A stretch of 64,000 nucleotides of DNA from Pomphorhynchus laevis. Its lineage: Eukaryota; Acanthocephala; Palaeacanthocephala; Echinorhynchida; Pomphorhynchidae. Positions 40,712 through 50,822 of the stretch are shown piece by piece; within the stretch, counting starts at the first letter, position 1; each line of letters opens with the position of its first letter. The position numbers were made by a program, and so were the translations under genes. The stretch lies in contig WNNJ02001801.1 in assembly GCA_012934845.2 (NCBI GenBank), forward strand, positions 124,001-188,000. Reading direction: 5' to 3'. A model generated the notes under the pieces. That model searched no databases and was not told where the DNA came from. It worked only from the letters and a program-made list of their open reading frames with translations.

Positions 40712-40863
40712 TTTCGAGAGAACAAATCTGTCAACATCGGGAATATTTAATTGTGATAATTTGATTGTTATTCAGATAGCTATTTAAATAAAAGCTATTT
40801 GAATAACGAATAATTGATTACAATTAAATATTCCTGATTATGACAGATTTGTTCTCTCGAAAT
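40712..40863. repeat. long hairpin, ~70-bp arms, ~90 percent paired
   Basis: The left arm (from ttcgagagaacaaatctgtc) and right arm (ending gacagatttgttctctcga) form one long stem with a small AT loop near 40787. There is no coding capacity. It could be a fold-back transposon or MITE, or, if transcribed, a small-RNA precursor. Confidence 0.85.
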
Positions 40864-41084
40864 ATTGAAAATCAATTCAATTTTAGTTTGCTCGGTATGA
40901 CTTTTCATTTTAATAAAATTAAAAAAGACCAGCAGCTTTTCTTCTTATTTAAAAATTTCGAAACTCTTTATTTGAATATGTTTTAGGCTGGTAAATTATC
41001 TACTATTAGAAAAGGATGTGACTTTATATGGGCAAATTAAATCATAGGAAATAAGTCATCGTTTTTGTATTTTGTCCTGTTGAT

Positions 41085-41140
41085 ATGCTGGCTCGAGGAA
41101 TAGGGACCAAAACCTGATAACATAGCACTTCCCCTTGGTA
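41085..41140 (+). repeat. relic of a PLE-N-type 3' structure
   Basis: Positions 41090-41135 (atgctggctcgaggaatag, aaacctgataacatagca) follow the PLE-N permuted-hammerhead segment (atgttgggtagaggagtta, aaacctgatagcatagca) with many changes. CUGAUGA is gone. Probably an old relative of PLE-N. Confidence 0.5.
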
Positions 41141-41149
41141 ACATTAAAT

Positions 41150-41735
41150 CTTAATTATATTATATAATCTACTAATGAGTTCATAAAAATACGAAGTTAT
41201 AAAAAGTATATTTAAGGTTAAGATAAAAACATTTTAAATTTGTACATAGTATAAAATATGTAGCTTCGGTCAAGTAATATGATTTGTTCAAACATAAAGT
41301 AGAAAAATACAACCATGATTGCAACAAATAAAGAAGAATGAATTTTACAGATTTTTTACCTTCTTTTCAATTGTTTTCGAATCAAAAATAAGTTTTCTTT
41401 CTTCTGATTGCTTTTCAACGCAAACGATGAGACGTATTCGATCAATACAATTGTTAGGTACTATTTGACTAAATCAAAATTATCAGATTAACAGAAAGAA
41501 TTATTATAATTTCTAAAAATCTGCTGGTTCATTTAAATAAAATGAGATATGGCCAAAAATAAGTGTTTATTTAAAGAGTTACCCTAATTTCGGTTGTGAT
41601 CTCTGTGATATATCAATATCACAACGAGAACGCTCTTTTTATCGATTTTCTATTAAATTTAATTTTATAAAAGATAAAATTAAATGTATTGTATTTAATT
41701 ATATAATATTTTATGTTAATTTAATTGTGTCGTCA
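41150..41735. other. AT-rich sequence, no gene seen
   Basis: No frame or repeat supported. Confidence 0.4.
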
Positions 41736-41740
41736 TTGAT

Positions 41741-42280
41741 ACAATTGAAATTTTTGATGACACTGCACTTTGCTTCAATCCTATAAGCCAATAGCAGAAT
41801 GCTACATTTTAATATTGGTGGGCCTCATTAGCTAATGATCAAATTTCTACATTTCACGTTTCGGCCCTTTTAATGCTGGATGACGATCACTCGACTTGTC
41901 TGATATTTTGCATTTAGTTTTAACAAAAGACTTTCGTCTTACATTTTGCAAATTTAATTGAAATCATTTTTGATTGCAAATCAAATCAGCGTTAGTAGGG
42001 GAACGATCTAACTTCAATTTAAAAACCTACCTATTTATTTTAATGATTACTATAATCAAACTAGTCATCGATAGTTTGCTTGCTTGTTTTAAGTTAATTA
42101 AATTGTGCAGTCATTGTAGCAATTGAAATTTTTGATGACACTGCACTTTGCTTCAATCCAATAAGCTAAAGCAGAACGCTACATTTCATTAGGTCCACCA
42201 ATACTGAAATGTAGCGTGCTGCTGTTGTTGGCTTATAGGACCGAAGCAAAGTGCAGTGGCATCAAAAATTTCAATAATAT
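41741..42280. repeat. fold-back / MITE-like element with ~70-bp inverted arms
   Basis: The arm gaaatttttgatgacactgc is found at 41750, again at 42127 and inverted at 42245-42265. The segments 42115-42188 and 42206-42275 form a near-perfect snapback around a 17-bp loop (taggtccacc region), and 41741-41830 is a third, direct copy of the arm continuing into attggtgggcc. There is no transposase. Between the arms, 41850-41960 holds a PLE 3' tail on the minus strand. Confidence 0.75.
41850..41960 (-). pseudogene. PLE 3' tail remnant
   Basis: Minus strand: GATCGTCATCCAGCATTAAA, then AGGGCCGAAACGTGAAATG, the typical hammerhead-derived end of Penelope-like elements. No coding part remains. Confidence 0.45.
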
Positions 42281-42289
42281 TTTATAATA

Positions 42290-43480
42290 TTGATAATATT
42301 ATAAATGTAGAAAAGATCGTATTTATGCAAATTTTCTACATAGAAGTAATTATCAAGCATATAGAAAAAAAACACAAAATAAAATAAAACAAAAAACTGC
42401 TATCGATTCCACAAAATCAGTTGAACTACGGATATTTCAATAAATTAAGAAGTTACTACACCTGTTGATTAAGAATAATGAGCAAATCGATACCATCAAG
42501 TAACATGTTGTGTAACAATTAACATGTAGTGGAGTTGGATGTGACTCCAGTCAACCAATATGCATTGGTTGCATAAACCATACATCAGATAATCGGTTTC
42601 ACAGGTCATCCATGCAAATACAAAAGGACTAAAACCCGATTGTTCAGTCAACAACCTCCGAATCTTCAAACCGTTGCTTATTATAAAAGAAATTACTGCC
42701 ATAAATCGGGAAGATGAAGGGTTCGTTCGAACTCTTCGAATTTTTTGAATGACATTGCAATCTTAGGGGTACGGTTATAAACTATCTAAAGGCGTAGCGA
42801 ACCTGAGCCCGAGCTACCCATACACTGTCTTTTATATTTTATTTTGTTTGTTTTTTTCTAAATACCTGATAGTGCGACATTAGTTCTATGTAAAATATTT
42901 GCATAAATACCATCTCTCTTACATTTAAATGGATGTTGTTCCGTTTATAAAATAATATTATAAATATTAATTATTAATATAATATATATTATTCTTTATA
43001 TAAATATGTATTATTTAATATAATATATATTAAAAATATATATTATAAATATATATTATTTAATATTAGATTTAATTTTGCAACACTTAAATTGCTGCAT
43101 TAACGTCGAAATATTCAATCATTCGAATAGAAAATTGAAATAAAATTGCAGAGTGCAAACAGCCTAATAACGAATATAATTCAAAAACCTTACCAAAAAT
43201 TGCTTTGCATAATAGATTTAGTGGCAAAGTCGTCTACGAAATGAGCCTTACAAAATAGCTAAACCCGCGAAGAACAAAAATAACTTGTCACTACTTTTGA
43301 TAATAACTCATCCGTACTTTTAATAATTTAAACCTAAATACAGTTAAACGAAAAATACAGTTATGATTGATGAGATTCTTTTTGAATAAGGAGGATATTC
43401 GCGTTAAAGTTTATATAAGAAATTGATAACAAATATTTTTATAATTTAAATGCTTCTTTTAACATACTTATTAGACAAAT
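42290..43480. other. AT-rich sequence, no gene seen
   Basis: A run of TATTATAAATATA words near 42955-43075 is the only notable low-complexity stretch. Confidence 0.4.
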
Positions 43481-43489
43481 CGACAATAA

Positions 43490-43692
43490 TATACTTGCAA
43501 TTCAGTTAATAATTTACAAAGTTAAAATAACTAGAATTAGGTAGTTCTAACATCATCGGTAAAATAATGGTGTACTTGACTTTATACAATAATTTACTTG
43601 CAATTCAGTTAATAATTTACGAAGTTAAAATAACTAGAATTAGGTAGTTCTAACATCATCAGTAAAATAATGATGTACTTGACTTTATACAA
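43490..43692. repeat. ~102-bp tandem duplication
   Basis: Two consecutive copies starting acttgcaattcagttaat near 43494 and 43598, differing at about three positions (for example acaaag/acgaag, atcggt/atcagt). A recent local duplication in otherwise unannotated sequence. Confidence 0.88.
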
Positions 43693-44119
43693 ACATAACA
43701 TTGAATGAATATGGTGGATCAGAATTCCGTTTGCGAAATGAACGGATTAAAATCCAATTTATAATTATTTTAACAAAAATATACTTATTAATAAATGTAT
43801 CTAAGTAGCAGGATAATGACAGTCCACATGTTTTGTTTCAGTGCCATGCCTTATCCAGCCAAGGTCATAGTCAATTTATTTTCACCGTATAATCCAATAA
43901 TGCTTCTTTGTTTAATGCAAGAAACCCTTTTGGAAAATTTTATTTTAAAAAAAACTGTAAAATGGTAAGCTTTTAATCTAGAAATATTTTTTAGGATCAA
44001 TCAGTTAAAGTATTAAAAAATAATTTTAATTATTTTTAAATAAAATTAAACAATTTCACTCATTTAAACAAATATTGCTTGAAATTTTCAGGTTTAAATG
44101 ATATTATGATTCAGAATAT

Positions 44120-44660
44120 AATTTAAAAACACCAAATTGTTCTGACGAGTATAAATCGTTTGTTAGTTATTATCGAATCGTTGGCTATCGAAGCATCAAG
44201 CATCTTCTCAAACACTTCGTCCCCTTTCCCTCGCCATTTTCCCCATAAGGGAAAAATTATACATGAAATATATAATTTTATAGTTTCAAATGTTGCAACC
44301 AAGTTAATAGACTTAGCCCCTTTCACTTTAAGGGGGAAATAGGGAGGAGTCTTTGAGATGATTGACGCTTTGATAGCCAGCACTTCGATAGCTAGCACTT
44401 TAATTAAGGGTATATTTTAATTGTGCAAAAATAAACACTTAATCCCCCTTTCTATGGAGAAGAGGGATCGATAGTGTTTAAATACTTTCCCCTTAAGGAG
44501 GAAAGGGTGCGAAGTCTTTAAGAAGATGCTTGACGCTTTGAAAGCCAGCGCTTCGATAATATTATCGAAGTGATGGCTTACCCCAGAATAACGCTTGATT
44601 TCGAATGGCGTTAAACATTCTTAAAGACTTTGCACGCTTTCCCCTTTAAGATCCATTTAA
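44120..44660. repeat. pair of fold-back (MITE-like) elements
   Basis: First element: the arm ttggctatcgaagcatcaag (44179) is inverted at 44352-44386 (gacgctttgatagccagc), with cccctttc/gaaagggg-type continuations. Second element: 44500-44565 (gaagtctttaagaagatgc) inverted at 44590-44650 (cttaaagactttgc). A perfect ATTATCGAAG/CTTCGATAAT palindrome lies at 44553-44573. The overlapping frames on both strands here are by-products of the inverted repeats, not genes. Confidence 0.7.
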
Positions 44661-44664
44661 TAGG

Positions 44665-45680
44665 GTATATCGAAGGTTATACCAAGTTTTTTAAAATGTG
44701 CGTAATTTCTTCCAGATCAAGTTTCATATTAAGTATTAATTTGTCGTAAATTTAAAATTAAATTACTATTTTGCTAAAAATATTTGAATTCTAATAGAAA
44801 ACGTTTAAGCTTGTAGGAAAAATTTGGTTTTTGAAAATTATGTTCTTAATCATAATCTTGTCTAAACCTTTAAATTTCAAGCAATATTTGTTTATATAAG
44901 TGAAATTATTTAATTTATAATTTTATTTAAAATTAATTAAAATTAATTTTTTTAGTACTTTAACTTATTTCTCCAAAAAATATTTCTAGAGTGAAAGCAA
45001 ATCGTTACATAATATTTTTAAATACAAAATTTTCAAAACGCTTACTTGCACCATGCAAACAAGACCCTTACAATACCTGTTTATTATTCAATTTATTTTG
45101 TTTTTAATTTAAGTGTTTTAACGTACTGCTAATATCTGTAAATAAAAATGAATATTAAATTTGAACATTAAACTATTAAGCTGATAAGTGAAAAATGTTC
45201 AATGGTTTAATGAAACTCCGCATCGTACTATTAATGGGTAAACATATCAAAACTATTTATTTATTTTTTCTTTGATAATTTTAAAATTTACTAGAGCGAA
45301 AGCGTATGTACGAATTGTTTAATTAAAATTTGTAATCGTGATAAAACAGATTTTATTGAATATTTGTGTTTTAAAGATGTTCAAAATGCGTAGAAATACA
45401 CTTACTTTGATTTGGGGTTGAAGTTTGAGTTGTAAGGGGTTTTGTTTTCGCTCTTGAATTCTATCTTCCGCTTAAAAATCTTATTAAATAATGCCATCTA
45501 ATTATGGTAGTAAAAATTCCAATATTAGCGGCAAATTTCGGTAGAAACTTTTATCTTAATTTCGTCAAGAAATAATCAAATCTGAAAAAAAATTAAATAT
45601 AATAAGGATATATTAGCAATTACATTAGAGGAAAAGTAGTTGAAAAGAAAAATCAAGAGAAATTTAATAACAGCAGAGAT
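44665..45680. other. AT-rich sequence, no gene seen
   Basis: No coding frame, hairpin or named repeat found. Confidence 0.4.
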
Positions 45681-45907
45681 ACAGCTGTCGTGAAAAAATA
45701 CACGACTTAAATGATGGCTACATTAAAAAAAACGTTATCTTAATGATTGATTTTATCTTGATCATTTTGTGTTCACATGAAAGAAAATGTGTCGCTACGG
45801 ATAATTTACCAGATACCACCCCAAGACAACATTTACACTTTACAGTAATATCAGGGCGTCAGCACGACGAAATAAATTCAACAGTGAAATTGTCGCAAAT
45901 GACAAAG

Positions 45908-45991
45908 TCACCGTTTCGAGCTAGTTGGCTCTCATCAGTAGCTTGTACTCCCCACAACTGGAGTGAAGTTGGGAGAAAAGCTATACAATGA
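45908..45991 (-). ncRNA. type III hammerhead ribozyme, unit 1 (inverted)
   Basis: Minus strand: UCAUUGU-A (cut after position 45984), UAGCUU..AAGCUA helix I with an inner CUCCC/GGGAG, CUGAUGA, GAGC-CAACUA-GCUC helix II, GAA, ACGGUGA. Helix III pairs UCAUUGU with ACGGUGA using two G-U pairs. All core bases are consensus. Confidence 0.85.
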
Positions 45992-46314
45992 TTTGAAACA
46001 ACAAAGGCTCCTTGTTTCTGTGCAAAGACTGGGGTTTGCAACTGCAAATATTTACCCGTCTGCATTAAGCGCAGGATAACCAAGCGCGTTGTGCCACAAA
46101 GATACATACCAGTTGGCTACTTATAGTACAATATAGCACTAGGATGCACTGCTGCTATGCATCACTATCAATAAATTTCCTCAAATGGAAATACTATTGT
46201 TCGTGGAATCATTTGATATCAGGGCGCTTGGTTCTCCAGCGCTTAATGCAGACGGGTAAATATTTGCAGTTGCAAACCCGTCTTTGCAAGGGAACAAGGA
46301 GCCTTTTTTACAAA

Positions 46315-46398
46315 TCACCGTATAGCTTTTCTCCCAACTTCAATCCAGCTGTGGGGAGTACAAGCTACTGATGAGAGCCAACTAGCTCGAAACGGTGA
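46315..46398 (+). ncRNA. type III hammerhead ribozyme, unit 2
   Basis: UCACCGU (46315-46321), A46322 as cleavage base, helix I UAGCUU/AAGCUA plus CUCCC/GGGAG, CUGAUGA (46368-46374), helix II GAGC/GCUC with a 6-nt loop, GAA, ACGGUGA (46392-46398). Helix III is a perfect 7 bp. Complete consensus core in canonical order, so it is predicted active. Confidence 0.9.
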
Positions 46399-46682
46399 AT
46401 TGGCATTTGCGACAATTTCACTGTTGAATTTATTTCGTGGTGCTGACGCCCTGATATCAAATAATTCCACGAACAATAGTATTTTCATTTGAGGAAATTT
46501 ATTGATAGTGATGCATAGCAGCAGTACATCGTAGTGCTATGTTGTACTATCCGGTAGCCAACTGGTGTGTATCTTTGTAGCACAACGAGCTTGGTTATCC
46601 TGCGCTTAATGCAGACGGGTAAATATTTGCAGTTGCAAACCCCAGTCTTTGCTAGGGAACAAGGAGCCTTTGTTGTTTCAAA

Positions 46683-46766
46683 TCATTGTATAGCTTTTCT
46701 CCCAACTTCAATCCAGTTGCGGGGAGTACAAGCTACTGATGAGAGCCAACTAGCTCGAAACGGTGA
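46683..46766 (+). ncRNA. type III hammerhead ribozyme, unit 3
   Basis: Same 84-nt architecture as unit 2; helix III is UCAUUGU/ACGGUGA with two G-U pairs (cut after A46690). The core CUGAUGA and GAAA are intact. Confidence 0.88.
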
Positions 46767-47043
46767 CTTTGTCATTTGCGACAATTTCATTTATTTCGTC
46801 GTGCTGACGACCTGATATCAAATGATTCCACGAACAATAGTATTTCCATGTGAGGAAAATTATTGATAGTGATGCATAGCAGCAGTGCATCCTAGTGCTA
46901 TATTGTACTATCCAGTGGCCAACTGGTGTGTATCTTTGTAGCACAACGCGCTTAGTTCTCCAGCGCTTAATGCAGACGGGTAAATATTTGCAGTTGCAAA
47001 CCCCAGTTTTTGCAAGGGAACAAGGAGCCTTTGTTGTTTCAAA

Positions 47044-47127
47044 TCACCGTATAGCTTTTCTCCCAACTTCAATCCAGTTTTGGGGAGTACAAGCTACTGA
47101 TGAGAGCCAACTAGCTCGAAACGGTGA
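47044..47127 (+). ncRNA. type III hammerhead ribozyme, unit 4
   Basis: UCACCGU/ACGGUGA helix III, cut after A47051, UAGCUU/AAGCUA helix I, CUGAUGA, GAGC/GCUC, GAA: complete consensus. Confidence 0.9.
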
Positions 47128-47283
47128 CTTTGTCATTTGCGACAGTTTCACTGTTGAATTTATTTCGTCGTGCTGACGCCCTGATATCAAATGATTCCAC
47201 GAACTTTACAGTAAATGTGTGAAAAAATAAAAAGAACTAAATTTTACTTTATTCCCGACTGTCGTGAAAAATACACGATTTAA

Positions 47284-47650
47284 ATGATATATATGCCAAA
47301 ATATCCAATAGAAAACTTATTTTTACAATTTTGCGAACTGTTGATTGCATATCTTACACTAGTGTGGATGTCGCTGCGCGTGCCTAACCATCCGTGTAAG
47401 CAGCTGTTCTGTCTTCGTGAATCCTCAATGTTACGTGGACACGAGCTATATTTGAAGCATCGCACAAATTGTACGACAGTGATGGATCGCGTCTGTAAAC
47501 TATGGAATGGATTATCACCTGTTGTGATAAACAGCTCTTCTGCTGCACAATTCAAAGAACGCCTAAAGCTTGACCTCGTGAACTCTTGATGTTTTTTTTT
47601 TCGTTTTTTTTGTTTTTTTTATTCGATGTTTTCTGTTTTTTATACGATGT
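47284..47650 (+). pseudogene. LINE-A 3' end (ORF2 C-terminus and T-rich tail)
   Basis: The frame to 47589 ends MLRGHELYLKHRTNC, MDRVCKLWNGLSPVVINSSS, FKERLKLDLVNS, the usual CR1-like ORF2 C-terminus, followed by a T-rich 3' UTR (long T runs at 47590-47625). 5'-truncated. The retrozyme array is inserted at or just before its upstream boundary. Confidence 0.7.
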
Positions 47651-47709
47651 GATGCTTCCTTACGAGCTTCAGCTCCCTTGGAAGTCGACATATAAAAATA
47701 TAGAGAGAG

Positions 47710-48110
47710 TTGGGTCAATATAAAACAAAACCAATAGCCAACATTTTATATTTTCTTATTGTGAACATAAGAGAGTTAGCTAAATTCACACAACAAACAG
47801 TTGATCTTGTGATTCGATGTTTGATTTGTCCGTCAAAATGCCTTTGCGTATTTTCAAATTGCGATCAAATCACAATGAGCGTGGTTCACATATTCATTAG
47901 AAATTAACATATTCTTTGATATCTAACTACTTACAATAATATTGTATAATATTAATATAATATTATAACGTCATTTATTCTTATCATCACTGTTATTACA
48001 CAACACCGTAAAAAAGGATTTATTCATAAAATAAGGATTCACAAATTCCAAGCTAAGAAATTAATCTATCGAATATTAATTGAACACATGACCAACAAAC
48101 AGCTAAAAGA
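47710..48110. other. no gene seen
   Basis: Short frames only; AT-rich sequence between two LINE remnants. Confidence 0.35.
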
Positions 48111-48115
48111 CAATA

Positions 48116-49515
48116 TTGAAACGTCGTTTGTATCGCAACAAGTTTGTTGCGATGCACCGTACTGTGATATATACAACGATTACCTGGACAGAAAATATTA
48201 TACGTTCCTTGTCGACCAAAACTTTTTTCTGTGGCTTCTGCTGTGCTCAAATGATAGGTAAGCTACAGATTAATTCACAGACATGCAACCTTTTGGACAC
48301 TGCTCTAAAGACTCTTGAGCCTGGAACAATGAATGTCAAAGATGCAGATGAAAATGATGAAAATACACAATCTACTGACGAATCGGAGCCAACAATATTA
48401 GCTTACTTGGTTATGACCAAGATTCAATGCCTTTGCTTAATGATAATTTTATTGAAAATCATGATATTAGTTACTAGCCAGTATGCCCAAGTATTGATAC
48501 TTCACCTACTCTTAAATATCATTCGCGAACGTTTTCTCCACGGACCCTCAATAGCAATCAGTTTACTTGCAGCAATCATTACCAATCAATAAATTCGAGG
48601 GCAGATATAATCTGATACTACGATAATCCAAGATCTCTTTTGAGATCTGACGATGCTGGGAATCATGCAAACTCTCAACAGATTGATAACGGCATTTCTG
48701 CTTGAAAGTCTGAACATGTTCCATATGCACGCCTACTCACATAATGTCACTCTTTCATAATTCTGACGATACTGGGATTCATGCAAACTTTTAACAGATT
48801 GATAGCGACATTTCTGGCCGAAAGTCTGAACATGTTCCATCCATATGCCACGCCTACTCACATAATGTCACTCTCTCATAATTCTGCAGACATTCACAGT
48901 CGTTTTGTCAAAGGGAGTAAAAGGATTTCGCCGCCGAGTGTAAAAATTATACATAAACGTGTAGCTTATGATCGATCAAGTTGCGTGATATTCGCTAATA
49001 TACCTGAATCGAGTTTTGTCAATGCTCAAGGTCGCTTAGACGACGATGTTACCTCTGTACGTTCAGTTATCTCAACTATGTTTTGCAAAGGGGAGGAAGA
49101 AATTCTTATGCGGCTTTTGTGCCAACAAACTTATACGCAGCCTATCCCATAAGAACATATCAACCTCAAACGTGTCCACTCAAACCACCCCAGTCGTTTC
49201 TGATATCCTTTGTCAACCCACTGATCCTGTCACCGCATGCACTTCTAATCCAATGTCTTCACATCCCGACAACCCCGTATCTTCCCTTTTGTCTTGTTTC
49301 TCAAACACCTACATCCCTCAATCAAAATCACCTCCACCAACCTACACAATCCTTCCACAGATAACCTTTCATCACCTCGCTTAGCACCCTCTATATTATC
49401 CAAATCCACTTTGTCTTACGCTGTTAAACATACTCCCTTAATATCACCAACTCCCAGCTCTCCTATCGTGATCTCTATAGAACAAACATTTAAAGAGCTT
49501 AAACACACAATTTAA
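48116..49515 (+). pseudogene. LINE ORF1 fragments, fused and duplicated
   Basis: The piece around 48210-48270 encodes KTFFCGFCCAQMIGKL, the zinc-ligand motif of LINE-A/-C ORF1 (compare NFLCGFCCAALVGKL at 58.4 kb). A ~118-bp tandem duplication follows (48647-48762 and 48765-48888, both ending tcacataatgtcactc). Then SSCVIFANIPESSFVNAQGR (48985-49045) is the RRM-like ORF1 region, and right after it KKFLCGFCANKLIRSLS (49095) is the start region of another ORF1 in a different frame. The order RRM then N-terminus shows that two copies were joined. Several stops; dead. Confidence 0.6.
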
Positions 49516-49679
49516 AACCGAAGGATTCACCTCTCAAGTAAGACGATTCGACCTATTATAAAGGATTATAATTTGAAGAAATACATTATCGATGGATACA
49601 AGTTAAAAAAATTTGGTTTCTAATAAACATACAATCTAAAGTAAATACAATTAATATATACAATTGTTTTCGTACTGTT

Positions 49680-50822
49680 ATGAAGAACAAGAAGGTTAAA
49701 TCTACAAGTTATCAAGTAGAGTGTGACTCTGATGATTGTCGACGCTGGTCGACGATTACAATCGCTACTGATTCAAATGATAATTCTAGTGAGTCATTTA
49801 TGTATGGATTTTGCGCTTCCCTGCGCATTCAATCACTAGAAGAGGAAATAAGTGTTTTAAGAAAAGCAATTCAAAATATAAAGCATTGCCAGTGCAACAT
49901 GAATTCTAAAGATACATTAACAAATACATTCAATAACAGCACTCCTGTTTTATCAAATTCAACTGTGCATTCTAGTGGGTCAATTGTAAATGTTCACAAG
50001 AGACTCGAAGTAAGCGATTGCATAATGGATCAGCGTACAACAGGGAATGTGAAATTGCAAAATTCCACTAGCAATCATCATATCAATCAAATATCCAATA
50101 TTACCCCACAAACTCACTCTACACGGGTATGGAAGAATATTAAAGGACGTCATTTTCGAAGTTCATCCAGTATTGGTCAACAAAATTTGCAACTTGATTC
50201 CAAACTTGGTGGATCCAACTGTAAAGATCATTCCAAGGATATTAATTCAATGTCTAAATCGTCAGTGATGGTTGCAAATGTCGGAGAATTTTCCGTACAT
50301 AAAACAGGAAACGGCCAGAATAAAGAACCATTAGCACAACCGCTAGATATTAATGCGCGAATGCGTGGCGAAAACCGAGATCGGTGCGTAATCTTTGCTA
50401 ATATACCGGAATCTAACTCTTCGGAGCCGCAGTTACGTATTGATCATGACGTGAGTAGAGTTCGGGAAGTATTATCAAAAATATTTACTTCAGGTGAGGA
50501 ATCTATAGCCTCATCTCTTCTAGTGAAATCATTGTTCAGGTTAGGTAAGAAAAATGAAGAACGTCCACGCTTATTGAAAGTGGTATGTAAATCGTCCGAC
50601 AATGTTAACGAGATCTTACGCAGAGGGTATAAATTAAAAGGTCAAACTACTAAAATCTTTAAGGATCTCAACATTCAGGATCGTAAGATGCGACATCAAG
50701 CTTGGGAAGAGCTAAAGACCAGGAATGCTTCTGGTGAAAAGGACTTGACAATAAGAAATTTTCGTGTGGTTCGAAGAAAGCCATTTGTACGTTGGAATCC
50801 AATCGGTTCGTTAATTGCTTAG
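49680..50822 (+). CDS. LINE-A ORF1 protein (zinc module, coiled coil, RRM-like)
   Basis: 380 codons, intact. The N-terminal Cys module has YQVECDSDDCRRW and FMYGFCASLRIQ; next LEEEISVLRKAIQNIK is a short coiled coil; the linker is Asn/Ser-rich; RDRCVIFANIPESNSSEPQL (about 237-257) to the C-terminus (RNFRVVRRKPFVRWNPIGS) is the RRM-like nucleic-acid-binding part. ORF1 proteins of CR1-like LINEs bind the element RNA. It overlaps ORF2 by 31 bp in another frame, the normal coupling in this class. Confidence 0.75.
   Translation: MKNKKVKSTSYQVECDSDDCRRWSTITIATDSNDNSSESFMYGFCASLRIQSLEEEISVLRKAIQNIKHCQCNMNSKDTLTNTFNNSTPVLSNSTVHSSGSIVNVHKRLEVSDCIMDQRTTGNVKLQNSTSNHHINQISNITPQTHSTRVWKNIKGRHFRSSSSIGQQNLQLDSKLGGSNCKDHSKDINSMSKSSVMVANVGEFSVHKTGNGQNKEPLAQPLDINARMRGENRDRCVIFANIPESNSSEPQLRIDHDVSRVREVLSKIFTSGEESIASSLLVKSLFRLGKKNEERPRLLKVVCKSSDNVNEILRRGYKLKGQTTKIFKDLNIQDRKMRHQAWEELKTRNASGEKDLTIRNFRVVRRKPFVRWNPIGSLIA

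Larger units (their letters stand above)
45683..47288. repeat. retrozyme-like array, ~365-bp units with type III hammerheads, between 30-bp direct repeats
   Basis: Four units; the first is inverted (about 45840-46210), the other three are direct with starts near 46219, 46585 and 46955. Unit markers are taatgcagacgggtaaatat, gatgcatagcagcagt and gaacaaggagcc. The whole block is bracketed by ctgtcgtgaaaaatacacga-type repeats at 45684-45714 and 47259-47288 (about two differences over ~30 bp), which look like an old target-site duplication. There is no protein. Each unit contains one complete hammerhead. This fits metazoan retrozymes, non-autonomous repeats that make small circular RNAs. Confidence 0.85.

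Noticed and set aside
44123-44398. Overlapping frames of 91 and 60 codons on opposite strands
   Set aside because: They lie in the inverted repeat of a MITE-like element and mirror each other; no protein signature.
45743-47176. Repeated ~82-codon frames (for example VLQRLMQTGKYLQLQTPVF)
   Set aside because: They recur because the ~365-bp ribozyme units repeat; frames occur on both strands, change ends from unit to unit and show no protein family.
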